Assembly: GCA_902810755.1 (NCBI GenBank) | Contig: CADDYT010000034.1 | Location: 1 to 52,136 of the forward strand | DNA from: Chloroflexota bacterium | GTDB taxonomy: Bacteria; Chloroflexota; Ktedonobacteria; Ktedonobacterales; Ktedonobacteraceae | Reading direction: 5' to 3' | DNA: 52,136 bases | In this document: positions 31,693 to 40,404 of the stretch, one piece after another | Layout of the letters: each line of letters opens with the position of its first letter | How positions within the stretch are numbered: position 1 is the stretch's first letter | Translations under genes and position numbers: made by a program | The notes under the pieces: model-generated | Told to the model about the DNA's origin: nothing | Seen by the model: the letters and a program-made list of their open reading frames with translations, nothing else | Databases searched by the model: none

Positions 31693-32601
31693 ATGCTTGA
31701 ACTTTCGCGAACACAGACATGGGGGTCTGTACAGAATCTCGTTCCCCTGCCATACCGGCGTGTTAGCGTGCAACGCTACGACGGGCCGATGACGGTCGAA
31801 GCCATTTCTCGCCTGCTGCTGAGCCGGGAAGCCTATCGGCGCACAGATTTTATCGTGCTGCGCGGGGCAGGCGAGGAGACCGCCGTTGTGGCGATTACGC
31901 GAGCGGAAAACGAACCGCTGTTTTCACAGATTACCTCGGTTGAGGTGCTGGCATTGCCCGAAACCTGCTTTTTTGCGCACCGACCAGAGGTTGATACGGC
32001 CAATCGCTCGGCGCTGGCGGAGGTGGCGCACGAACTGGGCATCGGGGCGGCTGGCACGCTTGTGGTGCAGGGCCTCTACGACCACGTCAACTTTATTCAC
32101 CATCCTCGCCCGCTGCTCATCCGCGTGGTAGAGGTTGCTCCTCCTGAGCCGCCAAAGCTGTATGGTCTGGCGCGCCAGGTATTGAGCTATGCCGATCTGC
32201 CGCCGATCCGACTGGAACTGGAACGCATCGAGGTGCGCGATCTCGCCGACAGCGTGCGCCCGACCTCTTACCTGGTTCCCTGCCGCTCCGGCGGCCTGGA
32301 TGATCTGCCCGCGCCTGTGCATTTTCTGGATGAACACCCGCAACGCCAGCACTGGACGATGATCGGCTGCGAGCGCAGCCTGCAATTTCACCGCCACTTT
32401 TATGGCGATGAGCCGCCGCGTGTCGAGATGTGTCCGCGCCTGATCGCCGGGAAACGCTCAGAACCGACGCTGCTGAAATGCTGCCTGCTGGAAACGCATA
32501 TCGAAGAGGATGGCGCGATCATGGTTGTTCCCTGGGGAGCGGATCTCGCAATGGTTGAGGCCGCGCTGCGCAAACTTGCCGGGGAGGTCGCATATGTCTG
32601 A
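31693..32601 (+). CDS. Unknown cysteine-rich protein between 2-KPCC and CoM synthesis genes
   Basis: 302 residues; very strong SD (AAGGAGGTGAAAGG). I do not recognise a family. The first 110 residues are an alpha/beta region; the second half is rich in conserved-looking short motifs: YDHVNFIHHPRP, LVPCRSGGLDD, MIGCERSLQFH, EMCPRLIAG, LLKCCLLETHIEE and VVPWGADL. Five Cys and several His in the last 110 residues suggest a metal or Fe-S site or thiol chemistry. The stop overlaps the ComA-type gene by 8 bases, so it is tightly linked to CoM synthesis. The bacterial CoM pathway has five steps while the recognised genes here account for four, so this is a natural candidate for the missing thiolation/reduction partner (XcbA-like). 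Inference only. Confidence 0.75.
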   Translation: MLELSRTQTWGSVQNLVPLPYRRVSVQRYDGPMTVEAISRLLLSREAYRRTDFIVLRGAGEETAVVAITRAENEPLFSQITSVEVLALPETCFFAHRPEVDTANRSALAEVAHELGIGAAGTLVVQGLYDHVNFIHHPRPLLIRVVEVAPPEPPKLYGLARQVLSYADLPPIRLELERIEVRDLADSVRPTSYLVPCRSGGLDDLPAPVHFLDEHPQRQHWTMIGCERSLQFHRHFYGDEPPRVEMCPRLIAGKRSEPTLLKCCLLETHIEEDGAIMVVPWGADLAMVEAALRKLAGEVAYV

Positions 32602-33505
32602 GCGAGCATGGACACAGGTAATCGGTCGCGTGCTGGTGGGGCGCGAACAGCCGCCGCGCAAGAGCGGGTTGACGATGGTCATTGATAAAGGTCACGGTCT
32701 GGCCATGACTGCCGATCTGCTTGAGATGTCTGGCGACCTGATCGATCACTGGAAATGCACCTTTGGCACCTCGGCCTTCGTTCCGGCGGATGTGCTGCGC
32801 CGCAAACTGCTCCATTTGACGGCTCGCGGCATCCTTACCTATCCCGGTGGGACGCTGCTGGAAGTCGCGATTGTCTATGGCAACTGCCGCACCTTTATGC
32901 AGCACGCCCACATGCTGGGTTTTAGTGCAGTAGAGATCTCGGACGGCACCATTCCCCTGCCTCTGCATCGCCGCCGCAACCTGATTCGCTGCGCCATCGA
33001 TCATGGTCTGACGCCAATTACCGAGGTTGGCAAAAAGGACCCGCAGCACCAGCCGGGCGCGCTCGAACTGGCCGAGCAGGCACTGCAGGACCTTGAATGG
33101 GGCGCGCAGTGGGTCACGGTCGAAGCTCGCGAGTCCGGCAAAGGCATCGGCATCTATGACGATCACGGGATGGTGAAGACGGAAGCAGTCGCCGAAATCA
33201 GCGAGCGCATGGGGCCGCTGGTGAATCGCCTGATCTGGGAGGCCCCGCTCAAGAACCAGCAAACCTACCTGATTCAACAATTCGGCATGAATGTCAATCT
33301 TGGCAATATTCCCACCGGCGAAGTGCTGGCCCTTGAAGCCCTGCGCGCTGGTCTGCGCTTCGAAACGTTCTCTCGTGTCGCGGAGGAATTGGAGCGCACA
33401 GGTCAATGGAACCCCGATGCCGTCGAAGAGGTTTCATCTCCTGAATCGCTTCCCGGCAACCCCGGTCTTTTGCACAGTAGCGAACAGGGGGCGGGACAAT
33501 GGTAA
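32594..33505 (+). CDS. comA: Phosphosulfolactate synthase (ComA/XcbB type)
   Basis: 303 residues from the ATG at 32594 (GGGGAGG six bases upstream). It is a (beta/alpha)8 enzyme with the ComA pattern throughout: MVIDKGHGL, KCTFGTSAFVP, YPGGTLLEVAI, GFSAVEISDGTIPLP, ITEVGKKDP, VTVEARESGKGIGIYDDHG, IWEAPLKNQQTYLIQQFG, and NVNLGNIPTGEVLALEALR followed by AGLRFET. It adds sulfite to phosphoenolpyruvate to form phosphosulfolactate, the first step of CoM synthesis in methanogens and in Xanthobacter. In Bacillus a ComA homologue (YitD) serves spore components, but the neighbours here argue for CoM. It has a C-terminal extension of about 35 residues of no known role. Confidence 0.93.
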   Translation: MSERAWTQVIGRVLVGREQPPRKSGLTMVIDKGHGLAMTADLLEMSGDLIDHWKCTFGTSAFVPADVLRRKLLHLTARGILTYPGGTLLEVAIVYGNCRTFMQHAHMLGFSAVEISDGTIPLPLHRRRNLIRCAIDHGLTPITEVGKKDPQHQPGALELAEQALQDLEWGAQWVTVEARESGKGIGIYDDHGMVKTEAVAEISERMGPLVNRLIWEAPLKNQQTYLIQQFGMNVNLGNIPTGEVLALEALRAGLRFETFSRVAEELERTGQWNPDAVEEVSSPESLPGNPGLLHSSEQGAGQW

Positions 33506-35046
33506 TACTGGGCGGAGGCTCGCCATTGTCTGATGGAGGCAAGGGGACGAACTCCCCGATGCCGGGCGTGGGCAGTCGGCTGGCAAGCGGCCCGGCGGCG
33601 GAACTGGTGCAGACAGCTTTCGCGCGCGAACTCGCGGATCAACTGCCGCTCTTCAGAGGCATGAGCCTGGCAGACATTGCCCATACTCTCGTCCTCATAG
33701 AAACAGGCGTGATCCCGTCTGTTGCGGGCGCGTCACTGCTGGAAGCGTTGCTGGCCCTGCACGAGCAGCCCGCCGATTTTGTGCCTGTGCCTGAAAAGGG
33801 CGATCTCTACACCAACCGCGAAGCCTGGTTAGCGACCCACACCTCCGCCGTTGGCTGGCTGGGGGCCGGACGGGCGCGGCGCGAATCAACGACAACCGGT
33901 TTTCGCATCATTCTGCGCTCCCACCTGCTCGCCTTTGCCAACGCGCTGATTAAGACTGGCCTCGCGCTGCTCACGCGAGCCGCCGAATATCAGAATGCGC
34001 TGATGGCCGACTACACCTATTTGCAGCCCGCGCAGCCCACCACCTTCGCCCACTACCTGCTCACCTTTGTCTATCCTCTCCTGCGCGACCTGCAGCGCAT
34101 CCAGGAATTGTATGCGCGCGCCAACCTCAGTCCTGCCGGTTGCGGCAGCGTCAACGGCTCGCGCATCCCGCAGAATCGTCAGCGCCAGGCGGAATTGCTG
34201 GGCTTCGACGGCCTTATCCCGCATGCTCGCGATGCCATGTGGCAGCCAGATGAGGTGATCGAGATGCTCTCCGTCGCCGTCATAGCCCTGGTCAATCTGG
34301 ATCGTCTCGCCGAAGACCTGCAAATCTTTGCCACCGCCGAATTTAACCTGATCGAACTGGCAGACGGCCATTCCCGCGCCAGCGTGATTATGCCGCAGAA
34401 GAAAAATCCCTATGCGCTGAACTATGTGCGCGGCGCGACAAACGAACTCACCGGCATGCTACAATCTGTTGCTACATCCGAGCGCACCCCCTCCGGGCAG
34501 GTGGATAACCGCGTCTTCGCCTATGGCAATGTACCGCGTGCGCTTGAGACTGCCACCGGCGTGGCGATGCTCATGGCCGCTGTCCTGTCCGGCATGCGCT
34601 TCAACGCTGATCTGGCGCAATCGCGGCTGCTCAATGGCTTTGCCGCCGCTACCGATCTGGCTGAGACCATCACGCTCGAAACCGGCCTCGACTTCCGCAG
34701 CGCGCACCGCATCGTCGGATGGCTGGTGCGCGAGGCCGTGCAGGCTAAGCGCAGTATGTGCGACCTCACGCTGACAGACCTGAATGCCGCCGCGCAGGCC
34801 ATGCTGGGCCATTCCCTGACGCTTTCAGAGCAGGCATTTATCGGGGCGCTGAATCCGGCAACGGCGATTGCAGCACGGCGGGATGTTGGCTGCGCCGCTC
34901 CTGAGCCGCTGAACGCCATGCTTACTGAGTGCCGCGCCGCAATAGAGCAGTATGTCGACTGGTGCCAGCAGGCGAGGCAGCGCGTTGTTGCGGCTGAAGA
35001 GCGCCTGTTGCGCCTGGCGGAAAAGCTGTGTGGAGGTGAAGCATGA
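33499..35046 (+). CDS. Aspartase/fumarase-superfamily lyase, XcbC-like (CoM synthesis)
   Basis: 515 residues; argininosuccinate-lyase-like member of the aspartase/fumarase superfamily. The third conserved region, which carries the catalytic Ser, reads ASVIMPQKKNPYALNYVRG; other blocks are YTYLQPAQPTTFAHYLL, SPAGCGSVNGSRIP and the N-terminal DLYTNREAWL. The long N-terminus (about 60 residues) is not typical. Overlaps ComA by 7 bases and the next gene by ATGA. In the bacterial CoM route described for Xanthobacter, two enzymes of this superfamily carry out phosphate elimination from phosphosulfolactate and a later decarboxylation; the order (ComA, lyase, lyase, PLP enzyme) is the same here. It is not a normal arginine-biosynthetic enzyme in this setting. 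Confidence 0.82.
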   Translation: MVILGGGSPLSDGGKGTNSPMPGVGSRLASGPAAELVQTAFARELADQLPLFRGMSLADIAHTLVLIETGVIPSVAGASLLEALLALHEQPADFVPVPEKGDLYTNREAWLATHTSAVGWLGAGRARRESTTTGFRIILRSHLLAFANALIKTGLALLTRAAEYQNALMADYTYLQPAQPTTFAHYLLTFVYPLLRDLQRIQELYARANLSPAGCGSVNGSRIPQNRQRQAELLGFDGLIPHARDAMWQPDEVIEMLSVAVIALVNLDRLAEDLQIFATAEFNLIELADGHSRASVIMPQKKNPYALNYVRGATNELTGMLQSVATSERTPSGQVDNRVFAYGNVPRALETATGVAMLMAAVLSGMRFNADLAQSRLLNGFAAATDLAETITLETGLDFRSAHRIVGWLVREAVQAKRSMCDLTLTDLNAAAQAMLGHSLTLSEQAFIGALNPATAIAARRDVGCAAPEPLNAMLTECRAAIEQYVDWCQQARQRVVAAEERLLRLAEKLCGGEA

Positions 35047-36416
35047 CTTCCCATCCTGTCGATTCGCTGATCTATCAGAATTCGTGGGGGACGCCCGAAC
35101 TGCGCCTGCTCTTCGATGATGTGGGTCGCATGCGGTCGTGGCTGGAAATTCTGGCGACGCTGGCTGAAACGCAGGCGGACTCTGGCCTGATCCCCCCTGA
35201 TGCTGCCCACGATGTCGCGGCCACCTGCCGTACCGTCGAACTCGATGCCGCCTTTTTCGAGGAGGTGAGAGCGGGTTTTGAGGCTACCAACCACTCCACG
35301 CTGGGCTTGATTCGCGCGCTGCAACGGCGTTGCCCGGCGGCGAGCGGGGAATGGCTGTACTACGGCGCAACGGTGCAGGATATTACCGATACCTGGATGG
35401 CGCTGACGTTGCAAAAAGTGCAGGAAGTCGTCGAACGCGAACTGGCCGCCATTGAACACAATCTCTTACAACTGGCCGCGCAGCATCGCGATACCGTGAT
35501 GGCCGGACGCACGCATGGACAGATCGGCTTGCCCATCACCTTTGGCTTCAAAGTTGCTATCTGGGCAACAGAAGTGCGCCGACACCGCCAGCGACTGGCA
35601 GAGCTTGCTCCGCGCCTGGCGGTCGGGCAACTCGCCGGGGGGGTCGGCAGCCTTTCTTCACTGGGGCCGCGCGCGCTGGAATTGCAGGCAGCCTTTCTCT
35701 CCCGGCTTGGCCTCAATGCGCCCTCAATCTCCTGGACAGCTTCGCGCGATACGCTGGCGGAGTGGTTTAGCCTGCTCACCTTGATTGCCTCCACCGGCGA
35801 TAAAATTGGACACGAGGTCTATAACCTGCAGCGGACGGAGATAGGAGAGATCAGCGAGGGGTTTGTGACGGGGAATGTTGGTAGTATCACTATGCCGCAC
35901 AAACGCAACCCGGAGATTGCCGAACACCTGGGGACGCTGGCGCGCGTCATTCGCCACAATACGGCCCTCATCTTTGAGAGCCTCGTCCACGACCATGAGC
36001 GCGATGGCCGCTCATGGAAGACGGAATGGGCCGTGCTGGCGGAGACATGCCTGGCGGCGGGAAAGTTGCTGGCCCTGCTGCGCGTCATGATCGGCAATCT
36101 GGAAGTTCACGCCGACCGTATGCGCGCCAATCTGGAGGCAACCGGCGGCTCTGTGCTTTCCGAAGCAGTCATGCTTGCGCTGGCAACCCGCACCGGCAAA
36201 CAGAGCGCGCACACTCTCATCTACGAAACCGCGCTGGCCGCGCAACGCGAGGGCCGCAGCTTCAAAGAGGCCGTGCTGGACAATGCGCAGATACGCGCTC
36301 ATCTTTCCTCTGAAGAACTTGTGGCGCTCTTCGACTATCAACGGCATACAGGGCAGTGCGCGGCGATGGTTGATCGGGTTCTAGCGGAACTGGGAGAAGA
36401 CAATGCATCGGCATGA
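35043..36416 (+). CDS. Aspartase/fumarase-superfamily enzyme, XcbD-like (CoM synthesis)
   Basis: 457 residues, adenylosuccinate-lyase/carboxymuconate-cycloisomerase-like: FEATNHSTLGLIRAL, YYGATVQDITDTW, MAGRTHGQIGLPITFGFKVA, and the signature GNVGSITMPHKRNPEIAEHL. The C-terminal helical cap is of the ADSL_C type. Coupled by ATGA to the preceding lyase; 14-base overlap with the PLP gene. By gene order it corresponds to XcbD1, the second superfamily member of the Xanthobacter CoM operon, for which a decarboxylation step has been described. The purine-pathway reaction is unlikely, because the gene is buried in a CoM operon. Confidence 0.82.
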   Translation: MTSHPVDSLIYQNSWGTPELRLLFDDVGRMRSWLEILATLAETQADSGLIPPDAAHDVAATCRTVELDAAFFEEVRAGFEATNHSTLGLIRALQRRCPAASGEWLYYGATVQDITDTWMALTLQKVQEVVERELAAIEHNLLQLAAQHRDTVMAGRTHGQIGLPITFGFKVAIWATEVRRHRQRLAELAPRLAVGQLAGGVGSLSSLGPRALELQAAFLSRLGLNAPSISWTASRDTLAEWFSLLTLIASTGDKIGHEVYNLQRTEIGEISEGFVTGNVGSITMPHKRNPEIAEHLGTLARVIRHNTALIFESLVHDHERDGRSWKTEWAVLAETCLAAGKLLALLRVMIGNLEVHADRMRANLEATGGSVLSEAVMLALATRTGKQSAHTLIYETALAAQREGRSFKEAVLDNAQIRAHLSSEELVALFDYQRHTGQCAAMVDRVLAELGEDNASA

Positions 36417-37419
36417 AAGCAATGAACTGCGCCGGGAAGATATTCCACGCGTGCCGCTCGGTTTCTGGCCGACGCCGCTGAAAGAGGCTCCGCGCCTGGC
36501 AGCAGCAATCGGTGGGCCGAAGCTATGGATCAAGCGCGACGACCTGACCGGCTTTGGCGCGGGCGGCAACAAAGTACGCGGCCTGGAATTCCTGCTCGCC
36601 GATGCCCTCGCTCAACAGGCCGATACGCTGATCACCGGGGCTGGAGTACAGTCAAATTCGGTACGAGCGACAGCGTCGGCAGCAGCCTATGCTGGCATGG
36701 CAATGGTTGCCGTCTATTCAGGCACAGCGCCTGCCAGTGTTGAGGGCAATTATCGCCTGACGCGACTGCTGGGGGCGCAGGTACGCTTTACTGGCGATCC
36801 AGACCGCTCCTCGGTTGATGCGTACATCGAAACGGTAGCGGCGGAATTGCGCGGCAAGGGGCGGCGTCCCTATGTGATTCCACGCGGAGGCGCAACGGTT
36901 CTCGGTGCGCTCGGCTATGTACGAGCTGTCCGCGAACTGGCTGAGCAATGCGTTGTTCAGGGCATCGCTCCCGACGCGGTCGTGCTGGCAACCGGTTCGT
37001 GTGGCACGCAGGCCGGTTTGCTGGCAGGTGTCCGCGCGCTCGGCTTATCCTGGCGTATCGAGGGCTTCACGGTAAGCAGGTCCGTTGAGGAGGTGCAGGA
37101 GCGAGTCTATCATCTTGCGCAGGCAACGCTGGAAAAACTGGGCCTGCCCCGGATGATTGCCCGGCAAGAGGTGATTGTGCATGATGGGTTCATTGGCCCC
37201 GGCTACGGCATTCCAACGGCGGAGGGCGCGGCTGCCATTCGTCTGGCGGCGCACTGTGAGGGTATCTTCCTCGACCCCACATACACGGGCAAAGCCCTGG
37301 CCGGGTTGATTGCTTATGCCCGTAACGAGCGTTACCGCCCTGACGAGACGCTGATATTTCTGCACACAGGCGGTGAACCTGCATTGTTTGTGGGAGAAGG
37401 GAGCTGGCTCTATGAGTAG
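36403..37419 (+). CDS. PLP-dependent D-cysteine desulfhydrase/ACC deaminase-like enzyme, XcbE-like
   Basis: 338 residues. Fold type II PLP enzyme with the D-cysteine desulfhydrase/ACC-deaminase pattern: RVPLGFWPTPLKEAPRLA, KRDDLTGFGAGGNKVRGLEF (Lys of GGNK binds PLP), TGAGVQSNSVRATASAA and ATGSCGTQAGLLAG for phosphate binding. It closes with LDPTYTGKALAGLI and IFLHTGGEPALF. Length is normal. It overlaps the preceding and following genes by 8-14 bases. In the Xanthobacter operon the homologous PLP enzyme (XcbE1) performs the thiolation step, so here it probably introduces the thiol of CoM. A generic D-cysteine desulfhydrase is the alternative. Confidence 0.85.
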   Translation: MHRHESNELRREDIPRVPLGFWPTPLKEAPRLAAAIGGPKLWIKRDDLTGFGAGGNKVRGLEFLLADALAQQADTLITGAGVQSNSVRATASAAAYAGMAMVAVYSGTAPASVEGNYRLTRLLGAQVRFTGDPDRSSVDAYIETVAAELRGKGRRPYVIPRGGATVLGALGYVRAVRELAEQCVVQGIAPDAVVLATGSCGTQAGLLAGVRALGLSWRIEGFTVSRSVEEVQERVYHLAQATLEKLGLPRMIARQEVIVHDGFIGPGYGIPTAEGAAAIRLAAHCEGIFLDPTYTGKALAGLIAYARNERYRPDETLIFLHTGGEPALFVGEGSWLYE

Positions 37420-39559
37420 CTGGGGTGAAGCGGCATTTTATCCGCGCAGCATCGGGCTGATCGGGGCTTCGGCGCAGACCGGCAAACTGGGCTCTATCCT
37501 GATGAAAAACCTGCTGGACGGCTATCCCGGCACGCTCTACCCGATCAATCCACGCGAAGAGCAGATCATGGGCCTGCGTGCCTATCCGCGCATCCAGGAT
37601 ATGCCTGACGCCGTAGACCTTGCCGTGATTGCCCTGCCGCCGGAAGCCTGCGTCGCGGCTATGCGCGATTGCGCTGAGGCAGGCGCGAAAGTGGCCCTGG
37701 TGTTGAGCGGTGGCTTCGCCGAGGTGGGAGCGGAGGGCGCGGCCCGGCAACAGGCCATGCTTGAGATTGCTCGCGCGGGAGGCGTGCGCCTGATCGGGCC
37801 AAATTGCTTTGGCTTATATAACTGCAATCTGGGCCTCAATGCCTCGATGGGGTTTGGCCTGCCTCCAGGAGGCGGCAACATCTCGCTGGTAACGCAAAGC
37901 GGCGCGTACGGCATGGCCATTTTCGGCCTGGCAAGGCAACGCCACTTACGCTTCGCCAAAATTCTCTCGCACGGCAACAAGGCCGACCTGACCGACCATG
38001 AGATACTCGACTATTTCGCCGACGATGATGAGACCGCTGTCCTCTGCTTATTCCTCGAATCGGTCAGCAACGGGCGCGCCTTCTTCGAGGCTCTGGCCCG
38101 CACGGCGCGGCGCAAACCGGTTGTCGTCGCCAAAACCGGCAGATCGAGCGCCGGGCGACGCGCTGCCGCCTCCCATACTGCCGCGCTGACAGGAGACGCG
38201 ACGGCATTTATCACAGCGGTGCGCCAGGCCGGGGCCATTCTGGCCGAGAGCGGGTTGGAGATGGTCGATATCGCCGAGGCATTGAGTCGCCAGCCGCTGC
38301 CGCCCGGTAGTCGCGTTGGCATCATCACCAACTCCGGCGGCACGGGAGTCGAACTTACCGACCTCTGCGAACGCTTCGGCCTGAGCGTTCCCGAACTGCC
38401 AGCCTCTGTGCAGGCCCGGATTGCCCCCTTGCTGCCCTCCTATGCCAGCCCGCGCAATCCGGTCGATGTCACGCCGCTCTGGTCGCGCTTCCCGGCTATG
38501 TATGGCGGGAGCATTGAGGCGTTATACGAATCCGGCGACATCGATATTATCGTCCCGATCCTTTTGCAGCGTTCTGCGCTGATGAAGGAGAATATCGAGG
38601 CGGTACGTGAGACGGTGCGGCGTTGCCAGCATGAACGAGGCATTGCGAAGCCGACCTACATCTGCTGGGTGGTCGGCAGCGAAGGGGAGCAGACACAGGC
38701 CATGTTGCAGGAGGCCGGTCTGCCCGTCTACGAATGGCCCGAACGCACGGCGCGCGCTGCCGCCGCCGTCGCCGCCTATGCCGAAGCTCGCCGCGCACGC
38801 CTCTCGTCACAAACAATGCCACCGTCGCCGCCACCGGGAGCATATGAAACGGCAGCGTCCATCCTTTCTAGCGCCGTCGCTCAGGGTCGCACAACCCTGC
38901 TGGAAAACGAAGTCAAATCGCTGCTGGCAGCCTACGGGGCCGACATCCCACGCGAAACGCTCTGTACCAACGCAGACGAAGCTCTGGCGGCAGCGCAGGC
39001 ATTGGGCAAACTCTGCGTTCTGAAAATCGTTTCGCCCGATATCACTCACAAATCGGATGTTGGCGGTGTGCGCGTGGGCGTTGCGACAGGAGAGGTCGAA
39101 GCGGTATTTGAGGAGATACTGCTAGCCGTGCGTGCGAAACAACCGTCGGCGCGTATTCTGGGCATCAGCGTGCAGGAACTCGTGCGCGGCCAGGAAGTCA
39201 TTATCGGTGGACTGCGCGACGCAGAATTCGGGCCACTGCTGCTCTTCGGTCTGGGCGGTATTTTCGTCGAAGTCTTACACGATATCTCCTACCGACTGGC
39301 ACCTGCCAGCAAGGATGAATTGCAGGCGATGATACGCGAGGTGCGGGGCTATCCGCTTTTAGTGGGTGCGCGCGGCCAGCCTGCCGCCGACCTGCAGTCC
39401 CTCCTAAAGACCTTGCAGGCAGTGGCCTGGCTGCTGGCGGCTTTTCCCTGTATCAGCGAACTTGATCTCAATCCTGTTATTGTCGGGCCAGAAGGGGCCG
39501 TCGTCGCCGATGGGCGAGCGGTGGTATCTCTTGATGAGGAAAGAAAAGAAGGGAAATGA
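37412..39559 (+). CDS. ADP-forming acyl-CoA synthetase (fused alpha-beta)
   Basis: 715 residues from the ATG at 37412. Domains in order: CoA-binding Rossmann domain (YPRSIGLIGASAQTGKLGSILMKNL, INPREEQIMGLRAY), succinyl-CoA-ligase-like domains with the phospho-His in GRRAAASHTAALTGD, and a C-terminal ATP-grasp domain (LLENEVKSLLAAYGADIPRE, VLKIVSPDITHKSDVGGVRVGV, LFGLGGIFVEVLHDISYRLAP, ELDLNPVIV). It interconverts acyl-CoA + ADP + Pi with acid + ATP. Overlaps the PLP gene by 8 bases. In this operon it may activate the carboxylic acid product or recover ATP from an acyl-CoA. Confidence 0.9.
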   Translation: MSSWGEAAFYPRSIGLIGASAQTGKLGSILMKNLLDGYPGTLYPINPREEQIMGLRAYPRIQDMPDAVDLAVIALPPEACVAAMRDCAEAGAKVALVLSGGFAEVGAEGAARQQAMLEIARAGGVRLIGPNCFGLYNCNLGLNASMGFGLPPGGGNISLVTQSGAYGMAIFGLARQRHLRFAKILSHGNKADLTDHEILDYFADDDETAVLCLFLESVSNGRAFFEALARTARRKPVVVAKTGRSSAGRRAAASHTAALTGDATAFITAVRQAGAILAESGLEMVDIAEALSRQPLPPGSRVGIITNSGGTGVELTDLCERFGLSVPELPASVQARIAPLLPSYASPRNPVDVTPLWSRFPAMYGGSIEALYESGDIDIIVPILLQRSALMKENIEAVRETVRRCQHERGIAKPTYICWVVGSEGEQTQAMLQEAGLPVYEWPERTARAAAAVAAYAEARRARLSSQTMPPSPPPGAYETAASILSSAVAQGRTTLLENEVKSLLAAYGADIPRETLCTNADEALAAAQALGKLCVLKIVSPDITHKSDVGGVRVGVATGEVEAVFEEILLAVRAKQPSARILGISVQELVRGQEVIIGGLRDAEFGPLLLFGLGGIFVEVLHDISYRLAPASKDELQAMIREVRGYPLLVGARGQPAADLQSLLKTLQAVAWLLAAFPCISELDLNPVIVGPEGAVVADGRAVVSLDEERKEGK

Positions 39560-39560
39560 T

Positions 39561-40022
39561 ATGGCAAATGCTTTGACCGTCCGGGCAGTCTTGCAGCAGG
39601 GCATGTGCTTTGATGCTGAGACCGGCTCCGGCCATCATCTCCTGCTGGATGCCGCTCCACATAATGGCGGAGCGGATAAAGGGCCGCGCCCGATGGAAAT
39701 GCTGCTGGTGGCCCTGGCAACCTGTGCCGGCATGGATATTCTTTCTATTCTCAGGAAGAAACGCCAGCAGATCAGCGCCTACGAAGTATTGGTGCGTGGC
39801 GAGCGTAGAGAGGAACACCCCAGAATGTTTGTGGACATTACCGTTGAACACGTCTTTAGCGGCCACGCCATTCAAGCCCAGGCGGTAGAGCGTGCCATCG
39901 CACTGACCGAAGAGAAATATTGCGCCGCCAGCGCCATACTCGGTAAAACGGCGAAATTGATTCATACGTTTCGCGTACTGGAAGAGCCGGAGAAAGTTGT
40001 ATTTTTGCACCCATCCCCGTGA
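39561..40022 (+). CDS. OsmC/Ohr family protein
   Basis: 153 residues from the ATG following GAAGGGAAATG; the longer frame overlaps the synthetase and lacks an SD. OsmC-like fold: GADKGPRPMEMLLVALATCAGMDILSILRKKRQ with the conserved Cys of ATCAGMD, and VERAIALTEEKYCAASAIL with the second Cys (EKYCAAS). The two-Cys pair is typical of thiol peroxidases reducing organic hydroperoxides. Last gene of the plus-strand run, 1 base after the synthetase stop. It may protect against peroxides formed by an upstream oxygenase or act in thiol chemistry; unproven. Confidence 0.88.
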   Translation: MANALTVRAVLQQGMCFDAETGSGHHLLLDAAPHNGGADKGPRPMEMLLVALATCAGMDILSILRKKRQQISAYEVLVRGERREEHPRMFVDITVEHVFSGHAIQAQAVERAIALTEEKYCAASAILGKTAKLIHTFRVLEEPEKVVFLHPSP

Positions 40023-40096
40023 ATCTCTCCACTTATCGCCTGGCGCGCATACTCGTTCGCCATTGATGCCAGTTGTCTCAGCACGACCGGCAAGAG

Positions 40097-40300
40097 TCAG
40101 CTATCTGTCTGCGCCGCCTCGGCCAGCGGCAGCATATACGCGGGTGTGGCACTGATGCCCGCTTGCGTAAATTTGGTCTGATAGAAGGAAGAAGCCGAGC
40201 AGACATACTCCAGTTGGGTACGTAATGCCTCGTTCTCTACCTGCCGCAATGCTGCTGGTCGCATGTTTTCTATAGCTTCATTCCAGTAGACTGGCTCCAT
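40097..40300 (-). pseudogene. N-terminal fragment of a PaaK-type phenylacetate-CoA ligase
   Basis: 67 residues with a good ATG (AAGGGG upstream) reading MEPVYWNEAIENMRPAALRQ and TQLEYVCSASSFYQTKFTQAGI, then a stop. It aligns directly with the start of the intact PaaK-like protein at 41754-43094 (YYNARIETMPLKQIQEMQER, LAYNYQHSAFYRQKF). The rest of the ligase (about 370 residues) is missing. Either a deletion remnant of a second ligase gene or, less likely, a small expressed protein. Confidence 0.7.
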
Positions 40301-40404
40301 CTTTTCAACCCCTTCTGGCACCATCTGCTTTTCTGAGAGGCAAGCCAGTGGTTATCGGCCCGGCTCGCTACAAAATAGACGACAGGCGCGCAAGCCAGTG
40401 ATCA

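Noticed and set aside
33499..36416. Arginine or purine biosynthesis (argH/purB)
   Set aside because: Both lyases overlap comA and the PLP enzyme in one translationally coupled run, which fits CoM synthesis and not amino-acid or purine operons.
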